Positions 8,350 through 16,491 of a stretch of 64,000 nt of DNA are shown piece by piece. The position numbers and the translations under genes were made by a program. The notes under the pieces are model-generated. The model was not told the origin of the DNA, searched no databases, and worked only from the letters and a program-made list of their open reading frames with translations. This stretch comes from Haloarcula halophila (GTDB lineage: Archaea > Halobacteriota > Halobacteria > Halobacteriales > Haloarculaceae). The stretch lies in assembly GCF_029278565.1 (NCBI RefSeq), contig NZ_CP119559.1, forward strand, positions 1,302,001-1,366,000. The letters run 5' to 3'. Numbering within the stretch: position 1 is the stretch's first letter; each line of letters starts with the position of its first letter.

Positions 8350-9072
8350 GTGGCCTACCTCTTCGTCCACGAGGACCGCGAGTACCTGCTGGAACCCGGC
8401 GAGCGCTTCGAGTCCGACCTGGGTATCCTGGAGGTCCCCGAAGACGTCGCGCCCGGAGACGTCGTCGAGACGCATCTCGGGACGGGCTTTACCGTCCGAG
8501 CGTTGCGCGGGCCGGACCTCTTTACCCACCTCAAACGGACCGGCGCGCCGATGATGCCCCGCGACGTGGGGTTGGTCCTGGGCAAGACCGGTATCTCCGG
8601 CGGCGACCGCGTCCTCGACGCCGGGACGGGGACCGGCATCCTCGCCGCCTACATGGGCCGGGCAGGTGCCGAGGTGGTGACCTACGAACGGGACGCCGAC
8701 TTCGCCGCGGTCGCCCGGGAGAACATGGCCGTCGCCGGCGTCGCCGACACCGTCGAGATCAGGACCGGCGACGTGACCGACGATCTAGACGACCTCGCCG
8801 GCTTCGACGCGCTGACACTGGACACCGAAGACGCACCGACAGTCGTCGAGCGGGCGCCGACGCTGCTCGCGCGCGGCGGGTCCCTGGCGGTCTACTCCCC
8901 GTTCGTCGAGAACACCCGCGAGACGGTCGCCGCCGCGCGCGAGGTCGGTCTCGACGGCATCGAGACGCTGGATACGATCCAGCGGGAGATGGACTTCGAC
9001 GACCGCGGCTCGCGCCCGTCGACGGGTGGGGTCGGTCACACCGGCTATCTCACCGTCGCGCGCCGGCCCTGA
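8350..9072 (+). CDS. trmI: tRNA (adenine-N1)-methyltransferase, TrmI/Gcd14 family
   Basis: This 240-residue SAM-dependent enzyme methylates A57/A58 in the T-loop of tRNA in archaea. The N-terminal small barrel (YLFVHEDREYLLEPGERFESD) precedes the Rossmann domain with motif I DAGTGTGILAAYMG, motif II VVTYERD and the GFDALTLDTEDA region. I use GTG 8350, one base after the NAC stop, since the family begins here and no ATG lies nearby. Translation is probably coupled to NAC. Confidence 0.9.
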   Translation: MAYLFVHEDREYLLEPGERFESDLGILEVPEDVAPGDVVETHLGTGFTVRALRGPDLFTHLKRTGAPMMPRDVGLVLGKTGISGGDRVLDAGTGTGILAAYMGRAGAEVVTYERDADFAAVARENMAVAGVADTVEIRTGDVTDDLDDLAGFDALTLDTEDAPTVVERAPTLLARGGSLAVYSPFVENTRETVAAAREVGLDGIETLDTIQREMDFDDRGSRPSTGGVGHTGYLTVARRP

Positions 9073-9118
9073 CCGCGGGCGGGGGTTTCAAACCCTTCTG
9101 GTCCGTACAGGTGGATAG

Positions 9119-9325
9119 ATGAGCGACCCAGAACCCACCGAGACGACGACCTGGCCCGAACTCGCGATCAGCCTCTACGACCGACTGACCGGCCGCAACG
9201 CACAGATCACGTACGACTTCGAGGACATGGAAGTCGACGTCCCCAGCAAGGCCGGCGAGGACGCCGACCACGCTCACTGGCGCGTCGACGGGACACTGAC
9301 GATCACGACCCGCGAAGAAGAGTGA
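9119..9325 (+). CDS. Small conserved-looking acidic protein of unknown function
   Basis: A 68-residue soluble protein with no cysteine or transmembrane segment. The central part (LYDRLTGRNAQITYDFEDMEVDVPSK) alternates like beta strands. Acidic composition and codon use match neighbouring genes. It follows trmI by 46 bases and is followed after four bases by the next ORF, so co-transcription is likely. I do not recognise a family. Confidence 0.65.
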   Translation: MSDPEPTETTTWPELAISLYDRLTGRNAQITYDFEDMEVDVPSKAGEDADHAHWRVDGTLTITTREEE

Positions 9326-9329
9326 GCCA

Positions 9330-9734
9330 GTGACGGCATCCAAGCGCCAGCCCGGCGAGTCCGTCGAGACGGTCGCCGAGTTACTCGACGTCATCGAGGG
9401 GCGCCCGTCGCTCGGAGTCGACGCCGACCTCACCGTGACAGTCGACGGGCGCCCGATCACGCTGACCGGCTACGGCGACCTGGTGGCGGCCGACCTCGAC
9501 GGGTTCGGACCCCTCCTCGCGTTGCGACGGGAGTACGGTGACCGGGCGATGGACGGCGCCGCCGCGCTGGCGTCCGTGGGGCTGACCGCGGAGCTCCGCG
9601 TCCGTGGCGTGCCGATCGCTCGCCTGGGATCGGACGCCGATCCGAGCCCTCTCGCCCGCCGGCTGGGTCTGGGACCGGTCGAACTCGTCCCCGAGGGCCC
9701 GCTGCTCGCGGCGATCACTCGACGGCGCGGATGA
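9330..9734 (+). CDS. Hypothetical protein
   Basis: A 134-residue frame starting with GTG four bases after the previous stop. It is soluble and rich in Leu, Ala and Gly, with strand-like segments LTVTVDGRPITLTGYGD and TAELRVRGVPIARL. No catalytic motif is recognised. Its last 20 bases overlap the end of the convergent gene at 9715. The frame is supported by tight spacing and haloarchaeal composition only. Confidence 0.6.
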   Translation: MTASKRQPGESVETVAELLDVIEGRPSLGVDADLTVTVDGRPITLTGYGDLVAADLDGFGPLLALRREYGDRAMDGAAALASVGLTAELRVRGVPIARLGSDADPSPLARRLGLGPVELVPEGPLLAAITRRRG

Positions 9735-10326
9735 GCGCGAACAGCTCGTCCCGGTAGTCCCGGCCCGACCGCCCGAGCGCCTCCGCAGCCGAGTCCACGC
9801 CGAGGACGTCGGCCACGGGCCGGTCGGGATACGCACCGGCTGCGATCCGGAAGCCGTCACCGTGCCAGACGGCGACCCATCCCTCGATGGCGAGCGTCGC
9901 GTCGGTCTCCGCGAGCGGGATAGAGGCCGTGTATCGCCGGACGCGAGCGCGGTCCCCGGTCCCGACCCGGATGCGTTCCGTCCGGCCGCGGTCGACGTTC
10001 TCGAACCCCCGATCCCGAAGTTCGTCCGCGAAGGCGGACTGTGCCTCCGATCGGACCGTCGGGAGGATCATCGCCGGGCCGATCCCGGGCGACAGCGGTG
10101 GCCGGAAGGAGAGCCGCGTCGCGAAGAAGAACCGCCACTGGCGGTCGATCCCCGTCGCCGCCTCCGCCGTCTCCCGCGTCCGTACGTCGTCGTACAGTTC
10201 CGTCGCTCCCTCGACTTTCGCCGCCGAGAGTTGGAACACCGTCTCGACGCTCTCGTCGATCAGTTCCCAGCCGCCGTCGGCCAGAGCATCGTCCGGCACA
10301 GTCGGGAAGGCGGCGTCGTCGGGCAC
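9715..10326 (-). CDS. Hypothetical haloarchaeal protein
   Basis: A 203-residue soluble protein with strand-like stretches (RQWRFFFATRLSFRPPL, RYTASIPLAETDATLAIEGW) and a compact C-terminal helical part (GRSGRDYRDELFALIRAVE). There is no signal peptide, transmembrane helix or cysteine cluster. It lies 9 bases downstream of the TFS gene in the same direction, so the two may share a transcript. Function not recognised. Confidence 0.7.
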   Translation of the reverse strand: MPDDAAFPTVPDDALADGGWELIDESVETVFQLSAAKVEGATELYDDVRTRETAEAATGIDRQWRFFFATRLSFRPPLSPGIGPAMILPTVRSEAQSAFADELRDRGFENVDRGRTERIRVGTGDRARVRRYTASIPLAETDATLAIEGWVAVWHGDGFRIAAGAYPDRPVADVLGVDSAAEALGRSGRDYRDELFALIRAVE

Positions 10327-10335
10327 GGTACTGTC

Positions 10336-10659
10336 TCAGTGATCGTCCTCGCGCCACTTGTGTTCGCACTCGGTGCAGGTGAAAAAGCGCGTCTCGGACT
10401 CGTCTGCGGCCCGGATCTGTTTCATCTCGTAGTAGGCCCGTTCGTTGCCACACTCCGGACAGCGCGCGCCCGTCGTCGGACCCATGTCCTCGGCGTCGAC
10501 CTCGGAGGTGTCGACGATCTCGGACTCCTCCTGGCCCTGGGTGGTCACCGCCTGCTGGTCGGTCGCCTCGTCGCGGACCGTCTCGTACCCACAGCTCCCA
10601 CAGACCCAGCTGTCACCCTCCGTCTTCATCATCGAGCCGCATTCGTCGCAGAATTTCAT
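10336..10659 (-). CDS. tfs: Transcription elongation factor TFS (TFIIS/RPB9-like)
   Basis: This 107-residue protein has two zinc ribbons: CDECG...CGSCG at residues 4-23 and CPECG...CTECEHKW near the C-terminus. The second contains the acidic transcript-cleavage hairpin, reading RAADESETRFFTC; TFS acts by inserting such Asp-Glu residues into the RNA polymerase channel to rescue backtracked enzyme. The linker is acidic and variable, as usual. A TATA-like GTTTAAC at about 10690 lies roughly 30 bases before the ATG. Confidence 0.93.
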   Translation of the reverse strand: MKFCDECGSMMKTEGDSWVCGSCGYETVRDEATDQQAVTTQGQEESEIVDTSEVDAEDMGPTTGARCPECGNERAYYEMKQIRAADESETRFFTCTECEHKWREDDH

Positions 10660-10709
10660 TGTTGCTCTTCCTTACACCGCCGGATCGTGTTAAACGCCAG
10701 GGTTCCGCG

Positions 10710-11708
10710 TTAGTCGTTGTTCGTCCAGGCCGAGCAAGCGTCCATGTCGTCCATCAGTTTCTCGTGGAACCCACAGTACGGGACGATATCGTCGTCGTGC
10801 ATCACGTACTGGAAGTGTCGGCAGTTGCCACAGTAGATGTCCGGCTCGCCACGGCGGACCGCAGTGTCGGTGATCGGATCACTGGAGACGCTCTCGGTCC
10901 CGCCGTCTGCGGTCGGCGTCGACTCCGGGCCGGCCTGTGCGATGTCGCTGTCGAGGGTCGAGTCAGTGCGGTCGTCCCACTGCCGTGTCTCGCCTGTCCG
11001 CTGTTCCGAGCGCTGTGGGCCGGAGTCCGGCCGGTCCGGAGACTGCCCGCCACCGCCGCTCGCCGGCTGGTGCTCCGTCGTCCCGCTCCCGTCACTCCGG
11101 GCGGCTGACTGGCTCGCTTGGTTGGTCTGGGTCTCGACGTCCCCGTCCGGCTCTCCACCGAAGAGGCCGACACCGCCCACCGACGAGACCGACCCTGCGT
11201 CCTCGACGAGGCGGATGGTCCCCGACTCGGTGACCTCCATCCGTGCGGTCCCGCCGGGGTCGGTGCGCGTCTTGAACGTGGCGACGGCCGCGAACAGCGC
11301 CCAGAACGCGGCCAGGATGCCGAGCGAGTAGACGATACTGACACCCAGTGCCAGAAGCGGCGCCGACTCGACCCAGTTGTAGGGGTAGATACTCCGGAAC
11401 AACGCGACGCCGAGGACGGCGACGCTGGTACCCAACGCCGCCGCGGCGCGGGTCCGACGGCCGGAGGGCAACACGGTAAAGACGCCGAGGATGACCGCCG
11501 GCAACCCCAGCCCGGCGACCGTTCCGGCGACCTCCCGGGCCGCGTACTCGCTGAGTTCGAACCGCTGGCCGATCGGTGTGGTCGCGAACGCGATCGCCGC
11601 GACGAGCCCGGCGGCCCCCGCGAGAAACAGCCCCATCCCGACGACCTGTTGGCGGCGTGATGCGACGCGTCCGACCTCCCCGTCGTACACGTCATTCAGA
11701 CTAGTCAT
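10710..11708 (-). CDS. Membrane protein with four helices, Ser/Thr-rich linker and C-terminal Cys motif
   Basis: This 332-residue protein has four predicted transmembrane helices in the first 150 residues (MGLFLAGAAGLVAAIAFA, VAGTVAGLGLPAVILGVF, GTSVAVLGVALFR, LGILAAFWALFAAVATF). A roughly 100-residue low-complexity polar linker follows, then a C-terminal metal-binding-like segment with YCGNCRHF, CGFH and CSAW. Start ATG 11708 (MTSLNDVYDGEVG) is preferred over 11735. The pattern is familiar from conserved haloarchaeal membrane proteins, but no function is known. Confidence 0.75.
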   Translation of the reverse strand: MTSLNDVYDGEVGRVASRRQQVVGMGLFLAGAAGLVAAIAFATTPIGQRFELSEYAAREVAGTVAGLGLPAVILGVFTVLPSGRRTRAAAALGTSVAVLGVALFRSIYPYNWVESAPLLALGVSIVYSLGILAAFWALFAAVATFKTRTDPGGTARMEVTESGTIRLVEDAGSVSSVGGVGLFGGEPDGDVETQTNQASQSAARSDGSGTTEHQPASGGGGQSPDRPDSGPQRSEQRTGETRQWDDRTDSTLDSDIAQAGPESTPTADGGTESVSSDPITDTAVRRGEPDIYCGNCRHFQYVMHDDDIVPYCGFHEKLMDDMDACSAWTNND

Positions 11709-11819
11709 AGAGGGCTCTAGCACCGCAAGCGGCAAAACACCCCGTCAGACACGCGCATGACGGTCGGGGAAGCAACCGACACCGAAAACACTAATCGAAC
11801 CGACTGGCACAGTGCAGAT

Positions 11820-12101
11820 ATGAGCGACGACGAGGAAGACGAGGAACCAGCCGTCGAACTCGGCGAGGGTCCCGACGTCGAGGGTGCGCCGCTGGCCCGT
11901 GTCTCCGCGCGGCTCACCTGGGGTATCGAACACAGTACCATCGTCGACCGCGAGGGCGAGACGACCATCCGTACTCCGGACGGTCCCCGGGAACTCGCCG
12001 ACGTACTCGAAGCCGTCGACGTGCCGTACTTCTCGGATCGCCGCGAGTTCGAGTCCGCCGTCCGGGACGCCATCGGAACCGGTCCGGTCCCGACCGAGTG
12101 A
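11820..12101 (+). CDS. Small acidic haloarchaeal protein (DUF5789/DUF2795-like)
   Basis: A 93-residue acidic protein. The C-terminal half (IRTPDGPRELADVLEAVDVPYFSDRRE, then FESAVRDAIG) has the helical pattern of DUF2795-related haloarchaeal proteins in which two turns flank a Val-Pro-Tyr/Phe motif; this assignment is from memory of the pattern. ATG 11820 is chosen over 11757 because the upstream part is unlike the rest. Convergent with the gene at 12111. Confidence 0.65.
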   Translation: MSDDEEDEEPAVELGEGPDVEGAPLARVSARLTWGIEHSTIVDREGETTIRTPDGPRELADVLEAVDVPYFSDRREFESAVRDAIGTGPVPTE

Positions 12102-12110
12102 TCGGCTCGG

Positions 12111-12356
12111 TCACTCGCCGTCGCGCGGGCCGTCGGACTCGGCCTGGCGGTCGTCGGTCTCCGAGGTTCCAACCGTGCCCAGATCCGCCGAGAGTTCCTT
12201 GTCGACGTGGTCGTTCCGGTCGCCGGTCCACTCGTCGCGAGTGAGAAAGAGGGCGACCCCCAGGACGATCACGACGGGAACGATCATCGCCACGAGCAAC
12301 AGCGCGATCACGGCGAGGTCGCCGGTTCCCGGGCCGGCCTGTCCGAGCAGAACCAT
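12111..12356 (-). CDS. Small single-pass membrane protein
   Basis: An 81-residue protein with one long hydrophobic helix (about residues 12-38, DLAVIALLLVAMIVPVVIVL then GVALF) and a highly acidic C-terminal tail of about 40 residues. No enzymatic motif. It belongs to a run of very small minus-strand genes (12111, 12398, 12684) upstream of nreA's 3' end. Function unknown. Confidence 0.65.
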   Translation of the reverse strand: MVLLGQAGPGTGDLAVIALLLVAMIVPVVIVLGVALFLTRDEWTGDRNDHVDKELSADLGTVGTSETDDRQAESDGPRDGE

Positions 12357-12397
12357 GCCGCGATCTGGTCGGCCCGTCGAGTAAAGTGTTCGGAGAG

Positions 12398-12541
12398 CTA
12401 TCGCATGTTTTCGAGCGCACAGACGGTATCAGAGGCCAGCCACTCGGCCTCGTGGTCGCCCTCGATACTGAGCGCGAAGAAAGAATCGCGACCGTCGTCG
12501 ACGGTAATCTCGTAGGCACGGCTGGTGAGTCGCTCGGACAT
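12398..12541 (-). CDS. 47-residue microprotein
   Basis: ATG 12541 to TAG 12398 encodes a 47-residue acidic soluble protein starting MSERLTSRAYEITVDDGRDS and ending VCALENMR. The pattern YEITVDD...FFALSIEGDHEAEWLASDTV looks like a small beta structure, and similar microproteins are familiar in haloarchaeal genomes. Composition fits real coding: third-position GC is high and acidic residues abound. Function unknown. Confidence 0.6.
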   Translation of the reverse strand: MSERLTSRAYEITVDDGRDSFFALSIEGDHEAEWLASDTVCALENMR

Positions 12542-12683
12542 ATCGGGGCCAGTTCGCTCCGGAGACACGCCTAGCGCTCACAGATTGGGACCGATAAGCG
12601 GACCGGTTTGCCCGTCAGCAGGTCTGTAATCGGACAATTCGACTCTCGTGGGGTACTTTTCGACCCGGGAGTCACTGAGAGAA

Positions 12684-12854
12684 CTACGGCTCCGGGTCGC
12701 CGGCTTCGGACGCTTCCGAGCGACCCCGGCGCTTCCCGACGAGGTATACAGCCAGGAAGAGAACGCCGGGGACCACGACCAAGAACGCCATCAGCAGGAG
12801 GACGACGAGCAGTTCGATACCACCGGGGATGCCCGGGAAGAGGAGCGGGACCAT
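12684..12854 (-). CDS. 56-residue membrane microprotein with a TatA-like N-terminus
   Basis: ATG 12854 to TAG 12684. The start MVPLLFPGIPGGIELLVVLL resembles the N-terminus of haloarchaeal TatA (FPGLPGGPELL). However, the expected amphipathic helix after the transmembrane segment is replaced by a second hydrophobic stretch (VVVPGVLFLAVYLVG) and a basic KRRGR stop-transfer end. The tail is short and acidic. It is either a diverged Tat-like component or an unrelated small membrane protein. Confidence 0.6.
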   Translation of the reverse strand: MVPLLFPGIPGGIELLVVLLLMAFLVVVPGVLFLAVYLVGKRRGRSEASEAGDPEP

Positions 12855-12893
12855 ACCGTCGCTTGCAGGCCGACCGTCGTCAGCGTTGTGCCC

Positions 12894-14168
12894 TCAGAAG
12901 TCGGTGAGCTGTGACTGGAGCCCAGCGACCAGTTCCGACTTCCGTCGCAACGGCCCCAAGCCGCTCGGAAGCTGATCGGTGATCGCGTCGAGCGTCTCAC
13001 GGAACGACTGTCCGACGCCCGGTTCCCCCTCGAAGGCGTTGCGCACGCCCTCGCGGACCTGCCAGACGCCGACCGGTGCCCAGTAGTCGTCGGTGATCTC
13101 CCGGAGGACCAGACACTTGGCCTGCCGCCCGCGCTCCTGGAGGTGTTCGAGCGCTGCCAGCCGTGCCGCATAGTAGGCTCCGGCGGTCTCCTCGACGTAG
13201 CCGGTCCGTCCCTCGTAGCCCTCGTAGGCGCTTGCGAGGTAGTAGCCGCTCCCGGGCCGGGGGTTCCAGACGCTCTCGGGGGCTTTCATCTCGACGAGTT
13301 CGAACTCCCAGCGGCCGGGCGCGAGCAGCACCCAGTACCGGTTCCCCATGTACTCGTTGTACCAGAGCTCGGGTTTGTCGATGGTGTCGGCCGTCTGCAG
13401 GCTCCCCCGGAGATACTGGCCGACGGTGTCGTCGACCGCGGTGATCGACCATCGGGTGGGGACGAGCGAGCGTTCGCTGGCCTGGCCCAGCGCGCCCGCC
13501 GAGAGGATCGTGTTGATGTCGTAGACGTCGAACCCGCGCCGGTAGAGGTAGGTCATCGCCCCTTCGGCGGCCCAGTCGTCGTCCGAGAGCGTCTTCTCGA
13601 CCGATCGCGGGACGTGGGGGTTCTCCGTGAGGTCTGCACCGGTCGCGCTAGCCCGCGGGCCGGTCGGCGTCCGCACGTCGTCGAACCCCACGTCGATCTC
13701 GGGTGTCCCGTCGAGCCCGACCTCCACGTCGACGGGGTGGTCGGCGATGGCGACCTCCCGCTGAACGCCGACGAAGCCGTCCCAAACGTCGTAGGCGCTG
13801 CCGCGTTGCTGGACCGAGTCGACCGAGAGCGACTGTGCCGAGTTGAGCAGTCCCGTCCGTCGCTGGAGGACGTCCTCGATACCCAGCCCCGAGTCGTACC
13901 AGTCGCTGCTGGTGGCAAACCCCTCGGCGGCCGCGTCGGGTTCGACGGGCGAGAGCAGTCCCGTCGAGACGTTGGGGTAGCCCGACCGACCGACGAAGAT
14001 CTCCGGGGCCGTCGATCCGACGAGCGTGTCGTCCTGGACGGCCTCCTGGACCTGTCGCTCGACGTCTTCGAGGTGGTCCGTAATGGCGTAGGACTTCTCG
14101 GCGGCCAGGCGACGCCGTTGTGCCGCCTCGTCGCGCTCGAACTCGTCGATGAACTCGTCGAGGCGCAT
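12894..14168 (-). CDS. nreA: DNA repair protein NreA
   Basis: This 424-residue protein belongs to the archaeal Nre family, linked in Haloferax to repair of mitomycin-C damage through the sliding clamp. Conserved parts include SAPEIFVGR-like STAPEIFVGRSGYPNV, SLSVDSVQQRG, VPRSVEKTLSDDDW, YLYRRGFDVYDIN and WEFELVEMKAPESVWNP. The C-terminus ends QSQLTDF, a PCNA-interacting peptide as in characterised NreA. The usual N-terminal zinc finger of some Nre proteins is absent, as in NreA types. It is transcribed alone. Confidence 0.88.
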   Translation of the reverse strand: MRLDEFIDEFERDEAAQRRRLAAEKSYAITDHLEDVERQVQEAVQDDTLVGSTAPEIFVGRSGYPNVSTGLLSPVEPDAAAEGFATSSDWYDSGLGIEDVLQRRTGLLNSAQSLSVDSVQQRGSAYDVWDGFVGVQREVAIADHPVDVEVGLDGTPEIDVGFDDVRTPTGPRASATGADLTENPHVPRSVEKTLSDDDWAAEGAMTYLYRRGFDVYDINTILSAGALGQASERSLVPTRWSITAVDDTVGQYLRGSLQTADTIDKPELWYNEYMGNRYWVLLAPGRWEFELVEMKAPESVWNPRPGSGYYLASAYEGYEGRTGYVEETAGAYYAARLAALEHLQERGRQAKCLVLREITDDYWAPVGVWQVREGVRNAFEGEPGVGQSFRETLDAITDQLPSGLGPLRRKSELVAGLQSQLTDF

Positions 14169-14264
14169 TCGGTGCTCGTTGGTCCCTGGCCGCTATGAAC
14201 CTGTCCCCACGAACGTCAGCAACTATTACGTAGGTGGGTCGAGTAACAACAGGTGTAATAAATA

Positions 14265-14672
14265 ATGTCCGAAACGAGAACCACCGTACTCAAGTTGGGG
14301 ACGATCATCGCGGCGCTCCTCGGGTTCGTCATTATCGGACTCGTCGGAGTGTACCGGCCATCCCATCAACAGTCGCTCATCAACGTACTCCTCGGTGAGG
14401 TCGGTACGCTCGCGATCGCCCACTCGGCCTACCGGATCTCCTCGGGGAAACAGGCCAGTACTGTCGGCGCACTCACCGCAGTGGTCTGTGGGCTCGTCCT
14501 GGCCGGGTCCCCGTTCGTGTTCGCGAACTTCGATCCGTTCCTGACGATCCAACTCGTCTGTAGCCTCGTCTTGACCCTCGCCGGCGTGGCGGCGCTGGCC
14601 GAACGGTACATGGGTGGGGAGGAAGGCCGCCGCACCGGTGCCGAACGGATCGCCGGTCGGTCCGGGAACTGA
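14265..14672 (+). CDS. Predicted membrane protein with four helices
   Basis: A 135-residue protein with hydrophobic segments at about residues 9-28, 42-57, 66-84 and 91-110, then an Arg/Gly-rich tail. AT-rich sequence with AATAAATAAT just before the ATG and CTATTACGTA near 14221 could serve as promoter. Divergent from nreA. No family recognised. Confidence 0.7.
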   Translation: MSETRTTVLKLGTIIAALLGFVIIGLVGVYRPSHQQSLINVLLGEVGTLAIAHSAYRISSGKQASTVGALTAVVCGLVLAGSPFVFANFDPFLTIQLVCSLVLTLAGVAALAERYMGGEEGRRTGAERIAGRSGN

Positions 14673-14733
14673 CGACAGGACGTTTTCCGACCGATCACAA
14701 CCGCTATACCGACAGGTCGGTCACCCACAGACG

Positions 14734-15327
14734 ATGCCGGTCATCGAATGCGACGAGGCGACTGCACGCGAGCGACTCGAAGCCGCAGGTGTGTCCGTCG
14801 AATCGGGTAACACCGACCACGAGCGCTGGCGTGCCGAGTACGGCGGTGCGACTGCGGTCGCCTACGACGGGAAAGTCGTCGTCCAGGGCGGGGACACCGC
14901 ACGGCTGGAGGGGGTGCTCCGCGACGACGGCGGCCGAGTCCACCTGTACTCCGACGGGGCCTCCCGCGGGAACCCCGGACCGGCCGCCATCGGCTACGTA
15001 CTCGTCGACGACAGCGGGATCGTCACCGAGGCCGGCGAGACCATCGGCCGAGCGACCAACAACCAGGCCGAGTACGACGCGCTGATACACGCTCTGGAGG
15101 TGGCCGCCGACTACGGCTTCTCGGAGGTCCAGATCCGCGTCGACGCCGACCTGCTCGTCAAGCAGATACGCGGCGAGTGGGACACCAACGACCCCGAGTT
15201 GCGAGAGAAGCGGGTGACAGTGCTGGAACTCCTCCAGCGGTTCGACGACTGGTCGATCGAGCACGTTCCACGGGAGATAAACGAACGGGCCGACGAACTA
15301 GCCAACGACGCACTCGACGATGACTGA
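14734..15327 (+). CDS. rnhA: Ribonuclease HI
   Basis: A 197-residue enzyme that cuts RNA in RNA-DNA hybrids. After a roughly 65-residue N-terminal extension (MPVIECDEATARERLEAAGV) the RNase H fold shows all acidic positions: LYSDGASRGNPGP, NNQAEYDALIHAL, VDADLLVKQIRGEW and ERADELAN. ATG 14734 follows a CTATACC element about 28 bases upstream. The next gene overlaps by eight bases, the usual haloarchaeal rnhA operon layout. Confidence 0.92.
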   Translation: MPVIECDEATARERLEAAGVSVESGNTDHERWRAEYGGATAVAYDGKVVVQGGDTARLEGVLRDDGGRVHLYSDGASRGNPGPAAIGYVLVDDSGIVTEAGETIGRATNNQAEYDALIHALEVAADYGFSEVQIRVDADLLVKQIRGEWDTNDPELREKRVTVLELLQRFDDWSIEHVPREINERADELANDALDDD

Positions 15328-15874
15328 ACTGCCAGCCGACGTGATCGAGGAGGCCGAACGCCTCACCAGACTCGCCCGCCAGGCCGTCGACGAGGACGAG
15401 GCGGCGGCCTACCGAGACGACCGTGAGACATTGCTCGCAGCACACGAGTACACCGCTCGCGTTCGTGAGGACGACACGGGCGACGTCCTCGTCTGCCACC
15501 CACAGGAGTGGGTCGAGGACGGCGTCATCCGACCCGGCCGTGTCGAGGACATCGACCGCGGCGTGGAACGCCAGCTCTCGGGGACCGGCGATCCGAACGA
15601 GTGGGCCGACGTCGCCGACGCGAACGAAGCGGTCGCCGAGGCTGTTGCCGAGGACCACGGCCAGGTCCACGGTGCGACGGCACAGGCGCTAGCGGATTTC
15701 ATGAGCAACCACTACGCCAAACCGATCGCCGACGCGACACCGGCGGAGCTGGCCGAGTTCGAGACCGACTACTTCAGGCGCAACGCCTGGCCGACCGAGA
15801 GACAGCGGTCGCTGCTCGAGGAGTCCGTCGAGTTAGCCGTCGAGAAAGCCGAAAGTCGGTCGCCCGAACGCTGA
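15320..15874 (+). CDS. RnhA operon protein (haloarchaeal, unknown function)
   Basis: This 184-residue, strongly acidic and mostly helical protein overlaps the 3' end of rnhA by eight bases. Halophile genomes carry a homologous gene in this place, usually called the RnhA operon protein. Recognisable parts are DVLVCHPQEWVEDGVIR, a DIDRGVERQLSGTGDP segment and a C-terminal helix, ATPAELAEFETDYFRRNAWP. There are no cysteines apart from CHP, and no known fold. A role with RNase HI is only inferred from linkage. Confidence 0.8.
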   Translation: MTELPADVIEEAERLTRLARQAVDEDEAAAYRDDRETLLAAHEYTARVREDDTGDVLVCHPQEWVEDGVIRPGRVEDIDRGVERQLSGTGDPNEWADVADANEAVAEAVAEDHGQVHGATAQALADFMSNHYAKPIADATPAELAEFETDYFRRNAWPTERQRSLLEESVELAVEKAESRSPER

Positions 15875-15876
15875 AG

Positions 15877-16236
15877 TTACCGCTGAGCGTCGACCAGGTC
15901 GTGGAGTTCGTCCCCACGGCTCTCGTCGGTAGCGAACTTCGAGAACACCCATCCGAGCTGGTCGAGGACAGCTTCCTTCCCCTCGTCGGTCAGTGAGTAC
16001 TGGTTGGTCCGCTTGTCGAGTTCGCTCTTCTCGACGAGCCCCATCTCGACGAGGTCGTCGAGGTTAGGGTAGAGCCGACCGTGGTTGACTTCGTCATCGT
16101 AGTAGGATTCGAGTTCCCGCTTGATCGCGAGGCCGTACCGTGGTTCCTCCGACAGGATGACGAGGATGTTCTGTTGGAAAGCGGTAAGTTCTTTCGCGAT
16201 GCCCGGACTGCTAGTGACTGTTTGTGCCTCTGACAT
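15877..16236 (-). CDS. PadR-family transcriptional regulator
   Basis: This 119-residue winged-helix protein has the PadR pattern FQQNILVILSEEPRYGLAIKRELE, then VNHGRLYPNLDDLVEMGLVEK (recognition helix and wing), then RTNQYSLTDEGKEAV. I prefer ATG 16236 over 16248 because a TATA box at 16258-16265 would start transcription near 16236. Regulation of the divergent pyrophosphatase region or of itself is possible. The effector is unknown. Confidence 0.88.
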   Translation of the reverse strand: MSEAQTVTSSPGIAKELTAFQQNILVILSEEPRYGLAIKRELESYYDDEVNHGRLYPNLDDLVEMGLVEKSELDKRTNQYSLTDEGKEAVLDQLGWVFSKFATDESRGDELHDLVDAQR

Positions 16237-16257
16237 GGATATAGACATGTCGTCAAA

Positions 16258-16265
16258 CTATTTAA
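16258..16265 (-). promoter_or_regulatory. TATA box of the PadR gene
   Basis: TTAAATAG on the minus strand, 25 bases before ATG 16236 but only about 13 before ATG 16248. This decides the start. Confidence 0.6.
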
Positions 16266-16491
16266 CACTTGTTAACTCAATCATCCTATAAGGAATATGT
16301 GCCAGACAGCGCCACACTAACGACGACGAAGCCTTTGTCGGGAAACTGGATAATTACGGGTGTCATAGCTGTATCGGCATCGCGAGAACCGTCGCCTCGC
16401 TATTACTCTGCGAGGGCTGAGGAAATATCTTGTGGCCCAGGGTAAACCGATGACGAAAGTGATTTTTGCCGGCGCGGCACACTCGCGGATG

